A stretch of DNA of 64,000 nt, from positions 31,702 through 95,701 of the forward strand of contig DUMA01000024.1 of assembly GCA_012840135.1 (NCBI GenBank), in the 5' to 3' direction. The notes under the pieces are model-generated. The model saw nothing but the letters and a program-made list of their open reading frames with translations. It did no database searches and was not told the DNA's origin. Source of the stretch: Thermoanaerobacterales bacterium (lineage in GTDB: Bacteria > Bacillota > Thermosediminibacteria > Thermosediminibacterales > Tepidanaerobacteraceae). The translations under genes and the position numbers were made by a program. Numbering within the stretch: the first letter of the stretch is position 1; each line of letters starts with the position of its first letter. Below, one piece after another: positions 59,324 through 64,000 of the stretch.

Positions 59324-61075
59324 ATGAAGGCCGAGTATCTTTTAAACATCAGAGTCAGAGATGCTTTGACAAAAGAGGTCTTCCTGGTGCCGGAAGACAC
59401 CGATGTGGAAAGGTTGAATGAAATAATGCTGTTGAAACAGCAGGAGGAAGTGCTGGTAACCGACTCCAATCAAAAGATTGTAGGAATTATCACAACTAAC
59501 GATCTGGCCAAGAGTCTTGCAAGAGGCATTGATCGTAAAACGAAAGTCAGATTAATAATGACTCCGGATGTGGTCTTTATGCCTGCCGATAAGCTTCTGA
59601 TGGAAGCCAAAATGGAGATGAGGAAACTTGGAATAAGCAGGGCGCCGGTCCTTGATGAAGATGGCAATCTGCTCGGGTTGCTGACATCAAAAAGTATCTG
59701 CGATGGTTTTTCGAGCCGGTTGGAAAAAGCCGTAGAATTTCACGAGCTTATTCTTGACAAAGTAAAGACGGCAGTATGCGTGCTGGACGACCGGTGTGAA
59801 ATCCTATCGTACAATAAGGCTTTTGAGGAGATGTTCAGCCCTTCCAGGATAATCAAAATGACCCCGTCAAATTTTTTACCGGAGCCGCTGGTGGAAAGAA
59901 TAAAAAAAGGAGAGCATCCTCTGGAAGATATATTTTTCGAAAACAAAGATAACCGCAAGTTTACATTAAAAACATGCAGGTTTAAGATTGCAGGGCAGTT
60001 AAACGGAGTGGTTTTGTGCATTGAAGAAATATCGAATGTGATAAGCCTTATAGCCGAACTGGACAAAGCAAATTACAAACTTTCCTTCATAGAAAAGCAA
60101 ATGGGTAGCCTGAAAGATGCAGAATGCTGTTTTGGAGAGGTTGTCAGCAAGAATCCGCAAATGATAAAGGCCATCGAAAAGGCCAGAAAGATCGCACCAT
60201 CCCAGGCGCCGCTTCTGATAAAGGGCGAATGCGGTACCGGTAAGGAAATGCTGGCAAAAGCCGTCCACGAAAATAGTACACGCAAAAGTTTTCCGCTGAT
60301 TAAAGTAAATTGTGCTGCTATACCTTCAAATTTATTCGAGAATGAATTTTTTGGCAGCGAAGAAGGTGATTTTTCCGGCTCGGGGAGATATGGCAAGACC
60401 GGCCTGCTGGAACTGGCAGACAAAGGCACTATTTTTATCGATGAGATTGACGTATTGCCATCGGAGATACAGATTAAACTGTTGCATTTTTTGCAGGAAC
60501 AAACCTTTTTCAGGCTAGGGGGGAACATGCCGGTTCATGCAAATGTGAGGATTATTGCAGCCACCAATAAAGATCTTGAATCTCTGGTTCGCGAAGGAAG
60601 TTTCAATACTGAGCTTTACCGACGTATCAGTGCGATTACAATAGAAATACCGCCCCTTAGGGAACGATGTGAAGATATTGTGGATCTGGTAAATACTTTT
60701 GTTCGCGAATACGGTAATTTTTACAACAAGAAGATAAATCACATCGCTCCGGGTGTATTAAAAATCTTCATGGATTATGACTGGCCGGGGAACGTGCGGG
60801 AACTTAAAAATGTTGTGGAAAGGATGGTTGTACTTTCCAACAATGGCGAAATTACCGAGGATGTCCTGCCCGGATATTTACGGAAGGATTATTTAACGGT
60901 GGAGGCCACTGCTGAAATCAATGATCTGAACAAGGCTGCCGATATCGCCGAAAAGCGAGTTATCCTGGACACACTCAAAAAATATGCTTATAACAAAACA
61001 AAAGCGGCCAGGGCATTGAAGATATCCCGAAGCACCCTTTATAACAAGATGAAGGAGTATAATCTTGGAAAATAA
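59324..61075 (+). CDS. Sigma-54-dependent activator: CBS pair, PAS, AAA+, Fis-type HTH
   Basis: 583 residues. Two CBS repeats at about 5-130 (VRDALTKEVFLVPEDTDVER and VRLIMTPDVVFMPADKLLME), PAS-like domain at about 140-240 (VKTAVCVLDDRCEILSYNKA), AAA+ core at about 262-490 with Walker A GECGTGKE (301-308) and Walker B GTIFIDEID, and C-terminal Fis HTH (NKTKAARALKISRSTLYNKM). The sigma-54-contacting loop, normally GAFTGA, reads GDFSGS (348-353). CBS domains may sense adenosyl ligands. Target unknown; the HypD promoter at 6853 is a candidate. Confidence 0.92.
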   Translation: MKAEYLLNIRVRDALTKEVFLVPEDTDVERLNEIMLLKQQEEVLVTDSNQKIVGIITTNDLAKSLARGIDRKTKVRLIMTPDVVFMPADKLLMEAKMEMRKLGISRAPVLDEDGNLLGLLTSKSICDGFSSRLEKAVEFHELILDKVKTAVCVLDDRCEILSYNKAFEEMFSPSRIIKMTPSNFLPEPLVERIKKGEHPLEDIFFENKDNRKFTLKTCRFKIAGQLNGVVLCIEEISNVISLIAELDKANYKLSFIEKQMGSLKDAECCFGEVVSKNPQMIKAIEKARKIAPSQAPLLIKGECGTGKEMLAKAVHENSTRKSFPLIKVNCAAIPSNLFENEFFGSEEGDFSGSGRYGKTGLLELADKGTIFIDEIDVLPSEIQIKLLHFLQEQTFFRLGGNMPVHANVRIIAATNKDLESLVREGSFNTELYRRISAITIEIPPLRERCEDIVDLVNTFVREYGNFYNKKINHIAPGVLKIFMDYDWPGNVRELKNVVERMVVLSNNGEITEDVLPGYLRKDYLTVEATAEINDLNKAADIAEKRVILDTLKKYAYNKTKAARALKISRSTLYNKMKEYNLGK

Positions 61076-61088
61076 AACACAAAGCAAA

Positions 61089-61119
61089 AGCGGTGGGTTT
61101 TATAGAAATACCCACCGCT
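61089..61119. terminator. Bidirectional terminator between the activator gene and hcp
   Basis: Perfect 10-bp stem AGCGGTGGGT (61089-61098) / ACCCACCGCT (61110-61119), flanked by A-rich and T-poor sequence; it separates convergent genes. Confidence 0.75.
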
Positions 61120-61125
61120 AAAAAT

Positions 61126-62772
61126 TTATGCTAAAAACATTTTAATATCATCTTCAACGTTGGTTATTCCGCCGATGCCGAATTTATCGACCAGTACCTT
61201 GGCCACATTGGGGGAAAGGAAAGCAGGCAGTGTAGGGCCAAGGTGAATATTTTTCACACCGAGATAAAGAAGCGCCAGCAAAACTATTACCGCCTTCTGC
61301 TCATACCAGGCAATATTGTACGATATGGGCAATTCGTTAACATCGTTCAATCCAAAGACTTCCTTTAATTTGAGAGCTATTACGGCAAGAGAGTATGAGT
61401 CATTGCACTGACCCGCATCTAGTACTCTGGGTATACCGCCTATGTCTCCCAGGTTTAGCTTGTTGTATCTATATTTGGCGCAACCTGCAGTAAGTATGAC
61501 CGTGTCCATGGGCAATTTTTTGGCAAATTCTGTGTAGTATTCTCTGCTCTTCATTCTTCCATCACAGCCTGCCATTACGAAGAACCTTTTTATAGCTCCG
61601 GACTTTACTGCTTCCACCACTTTATCCGCCAGGCTCAACACCTGATTGTGGGCAAATCCGCCTATGATTTCTCCTTTTTCCAATTCGGTGGGAGGACTGC
61701 ACTTTTTAGCATGTTCTATTATAGGTGTGAAATCCTTGGGTTTGCCGTCTTTACCTGCCGGGATATGCTTTACTCCTTCAAAGCCAACCACTCCGGTGGT
61801 ATAGACTCTGTCTTTGTAAGAGTCTTTGGGAGGAACAAGACAGTTGGTTGTCATCAGGATAGGCCCATTGAATAATTCAAATTCTCTATCCTGCTGCCAC
61901 CAGGCATTTCCGTAGTTCCCAACAAAGTGGGAATATTTCTTGAATGCAGGATAGTAATTTGCGGGGAGCATTTCACCGTGAGTATATACATCCACACCCG
62001 TTCCTTCCGTTTGCTTCAACAACTCTTCCATATCTTTCAAATCGTGCCCGCTTATCAGAATTCCGGGATTATTTCTTACACCTATATTTACTTTTGTGAT
62101 TTCCGGATTGCCATAGGTGCTTGTATTGGCCTTGTCCAGGAGAGCCATAACGTCTACCCCGAATTTTCCGCATTCCATTACAAGAGCAACCAGGTCATCT
62201 GCCGTCAGATCATCGTTGGTGGTGGCTGCCAGTGCCTTTTGCATGAAGGCAAAAATGTTTTCATCTTTGTACCCCAGAACATAGGCATGTTCTGCATAGG
62301 CTGCCATGCCCTTTACGCCGTAAGTAAGGAGCTCCCTCAAAGATCTTATATCTTCATTTGCAGTAGCCAGTACACCCACTTTTTCCGCTTTTTCTTCAAA
62401 TTCATCCAATGTATCGGCGTACCACACAGCCGAATCGTGCAGGTTATCTTCCAGCTTTACACCCGATTTCAGTAACTGCTCGCGAATCTGGGTTCGCAGC
62501 GCCAGAGCTTCTTTGATTTTTTCTACAAAATAGTTTTTATCAAAATTTACGTTCGTGATGGTTGAAAATAGAGCCTCAATTATGAAACTGTCGGCTTTTT
62601 CAACTTTGATACCCGCTTCTCTTGCTTTTGTGGTATAAATGGATATTCCTTTCACGACATAGATCAGCAAATCCTGGAGTTTTGCCACATCATCTCTCTT
62701 TCCACATACACCCCTCAATGTGCACCCAGTGCCTTTTGATGCTTCCTGACACTGGTAACAAAACATACCCAT
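61126..62772 (-). CDS. hcp: Hydroxylamine reductase / hybrid cluster protein
   Basis: 548 residues from ATG 62772 with GGAGG upstream; longer frame to 62910 is not needed. The N-terminal cysteines [13 protein letters not shown]...CG ligate the [4Fe-4S] cluster. Hybrid-cluster ligands lie in [26 protein letters not shown] and [20 protein letters not shown]. The family reduces hydroxylamine or NO-derived species and can act as a nitrosylase; in anaerobes it is part of nitrosative stress defence. Confidence 0.95.
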   Translation of the reverse strand: MGMFCYQCQEASKGTGCTLRGVCGKRDDVAKLQDLLIYVVKGISIYTTKAREAGIKVEKADSFIIEALFSTITNVNFDKNYFVEKIKEALALRTQIREQLLKSGVKLEDNLHDSAVWYADTLDEFEEKAEKVGVLATANEDIRSLRELLTYGVKGMAAYAEHAYVLGYKDENIFAFMQKALAATTNDDLTADDLVALVMECGKFGVDVMALLDKANTSTYGNPEITKVNIGVRNNPGILISGHDLKDMEELLKQTEGTGVDVYTHGEMLPANYYPAFKKYSHFVGNYGNAWWQQDREFELFNGPILMTTNCLVPPKDSYKDRVYTTGVVGFEGVKHIPAGKDGKPKDFTPIIEHAKKCSPPTELEKGEIIGGFAHNQVLSLADKVVEAVKSGAIKRFFVMAGCDGRMKSREYYTEFAKKLPMDTVILTAGCAKYRYNKLNLGDIGGIPRVLDAGQCNDSYSLAVIALKLKEVFGLNDVNELPISYNIAWYEQKAVIVLLALLYLGVKNIHLGPTLPAFLSPNVAKVLVDKFGIGGITNVEDDIKMFLA

Positions 62773-62853
62773 CAAAGACGCCTCCTTGTAAATAATATAT
62801 TTTAATAAATTTATAGTTCCAAGGGTATAATACTTGATTTTTGCCCAAAAATC

Positions 62854-62869
62854 TGTGATAAAAATCACA
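62854..62869. promoter_or_regulatory. CRP/FNR-type palindrome upstream of hcp
   Basis: TGTGATaaaaATCACA is a perfect 6-4-6 palindrome. A -10-like TATTAT for hcp lies at 62832-62827 on the minus strand, placing the palindrome centre near -41.5 from the expected start, the position for a class II activator. An HcpR/FNR-like regulator is the likely ligand. Confidence 0.7.
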
Positions 62870-62985
62870 TGTAAAAAAGCTTTCCTGAGGCCCCATATCC
62901 TGGTGCACATAATACATGCGGGTTTGTTTTTTATAAAAAAGCAATGAATTTAAATTAACCGGGTGGACCGTGGAGGCGATTTTTT

Positions 62986-63014
62986 TTGACACTGGAGTTT
63001 TTTTACACTATAAT
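62986..63014 (+). promoter_or_regulatory. Orphan consensus sigma-70-type promoter
   Basis: TTGACA (62986-62991) and TATAAT (63009-63014) are both perfect with 17-bp spacing on the plus strand. No gene follows before the transposase fragment, which is on the opposite strand. Confidence 0.8.
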
Positions 63015-63176
63015 TCACTAGCGTTGCATAAAATTTTTTAATAAAAGTCAAGTAAAAACTTGGTATACCTTAATATACCATATATGATAATTTATGGAAC
63101 TATCATTTTTTCTCTTATGGTAAAAGGGGCAACCGCCTATGGGTAGTCCTTTTCCACATTTTACCACTGTATTTAG
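63015..63176. other. Noncoding region between orphan promoter and transposase
   Basis: No gene supported. Contains an inverted repeat TGGTATA-N6-TATACCA (63061-63080) and a weak AT-rich hairpin (ATGATA/TATCAT, about 63084-63109) followed by TTTTTTCT. A short RNA of about 90 nt is possible. The end of the insertion sequence should lie in the last part. Confidence 0.45.
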
Positions 63177-64000
63177 TTAAATTATTGGATCGTAACTTAG
63201 GTCATCCAAAAAGTCTGCTTCGCCTTGTACCACCTGCCTTAAGGTTTCTTGAAAAATTGTTTCATGATCCACCTTCCGTCGTTTACCTTTGGATTTTCTC
63301 GTTGGTCGGTAAAGCTTTTTAACAAAGCTTGTAAACGGTTCTAAAAGGCAGGTATGCAGTAATCTCTTGATAGTTAGTAATGGCCCTCTGTAACATGTTT
63401 TTAACTTTAGAAGCAGCAATAAGCAATAGGTCATCAGCGCTATTAATAATTGGTTTTCCACCGCCCGGGGGCTCAATCCGTAAAAATGCTTTAGTAGGTG
63501 CTGTTTTATCCACTTGAAGAATAATTCTATTTGCCATCTGTTGCGGTATATATCGGCTGTTTCCTCTGCAGTTATTTTAAAGTCGTTTGTTACGATAATT
63601 ATTGGTTCTCCCTGGGTATCTTGGATTTCAATCAATCTTAAGCGATGTTTCATCTGGTTAATGTTTTCTTTGCCCAAGTAAACGTATTGTTCACGCTTTA
63701 TTATACCAGTGGGGTCTACAGGAAGTTCTTCATCTACTTTTATTTGAGCATTGCTTTTTAAGCGGGTGACAAAGCGAGTGCCGTTTTCGCAGTAGTTGTC
63801 AAATTTCTTGTAGTCTATGTATCCTCTATCAAATACATTCAGGGCATCTTTATCTTCAACTACCAGGGTATCTATCTGAGTTTTGTCAGAAGGTCTTGCG
63901 GGAGTGATTATGGCTTTATCAGGGGTTACTCCTTCTTCGAAGAAGTTAAGGCGCAGGTGAAGTTTAACTCCGGCTTTGGTTTTTCTAAAATCTGCCCATC
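63177..64000 (-). CDS. IS4-type DDE transposase, 5' part outside window
   Basis: The frame is open from 64000 to the stop at 63177 (about 274 codons seen). VFDRGYIDYKKFDNYC contains the second DDE Asp, and YRNRWQIELFFKWIKQHL is the Y-(2)-R-(3)-E-(6)-K signature with the catalytic Glu. The frame is intact in the visible part. A shorter TTG-initiated frame from 63677 is only the C-terminal half. The left end of the IS is in 63110-63176; its terminal repeat cannot be defined without the other end. Confidence 0.85.
   Translation of the reverse strand, partial: WADFRKTKAGVKLHLRLNFFEEGVTPDKAIITPARPSDKTQIDTLVVEDKDALNVFDRGYIDYKKFDNYCENGTRFVTRLKSNAQIKVDEELPVDPTGIIKREQYVYLGKENINQMKHRLRLIEIQDTQGEPIIIVTNDFKITAEETADIYRNRWQIELFFKWIKQHLLKHFYGLSPRAVENQLLIALMTYCLLLLLKLKTCYRGPLLTIKRLLHTCLLEPFTSFVKKLYRPTRKSKGKRRKVDHETIFQETLRQVVQGEADFLDDLSYDPII

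Overview
The window looks like chromosome of an anaerobic, spore-forming Firmicute of the class Clostridia, probably a Thermoanaerobacterales or Thermosediminibacterales relative. The evidence is a glycyl radical enzyme with its radical-SAM activase, a hybrid-cluster protein, a GerABC-type spore germination operon, strong AAGGAGG-type ribosome binding sites and frequent TTG and GTG starts. Genus placement is inference; no rRNA or housekeeping marker is present.

Left flank (1-10463). A truncated M24 X-Pro-type peptidase, a complete oligopeptide ABC transporter (oppABCDF) and, behind a good sigma-54 promoter candidate, a glycyl radical dehydratase closely resembling trans-4-hydroxy-L-proline dehydratase (HypD) with its activating enzyme. 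Together they read as a system for importing and degrading proline/hydroxyproline-rich peptides. A tRNA-Leu(CAG) follows.

Prophage (10407-52530, about 42 kb). It is integrated in the 3' half of the tRNA-Leu gene and bounded by a perfect 57-bp direct repeat (attL 10407-10463, attR 52474-52530). In order: tyrosine integrase, ImmA-type metallopeptidase and CI-like repressor on the minus strand; a divergent operator array; Cro-like protein, two ORF6N antirepressors and many small early genes; a Gp3/RDF-like protein; a replisome organizer and DnaB-type helicase; a long run of overlapping small genes with an orphan C5 methyltransferase; a sigma-70-region-4-like late regulator; a reverse-oriented hicAB toxin-antitoxin pair with its own promoter/operator; a lambda-like cos candidate and lambda-like packaging/head genes; a P2-like contractile tail with a programmed -1 frameshift at T TTT TTC; tail fibre; a structured RNA leader in front of a second tyrosine recombinase; an unusual subtilase-amidase fusion endolysin; and two holins. 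The phage is therefore a mosaic of lambda-like head and P2-like tail, and looks intact.

Right flank (52531-64000). The displaced tRNA-Leu terminator, a remnant of a chemotaxis receptor gene, a GerA/GerB/GerC germination operon (minus strand), a HAD phosphatase, an L,D-transpeptidase, a family 2 glycosyltransferase, a CBS-PAS-AAA+ sigma-54 activator with an atypical GAFTGA loop, hydroxylamine reductase (hcp) with an upstream CRP/FNR-type palindrome, an orphan consensus promoter, and the 3' part of an IS4-type transposase running off the window.

Most notable items: the S8 protease/amidase fusion endolysin with a fossil internal start, the three-way-junction RNA whose loop can pair with the Shine-Dalgarno of the phage recombinase gene, the -1 frameshift tail chaperone, the perfect operator inside the hicAB promoter, and the sigma-54-controlled hydroxyproline/peptide region.
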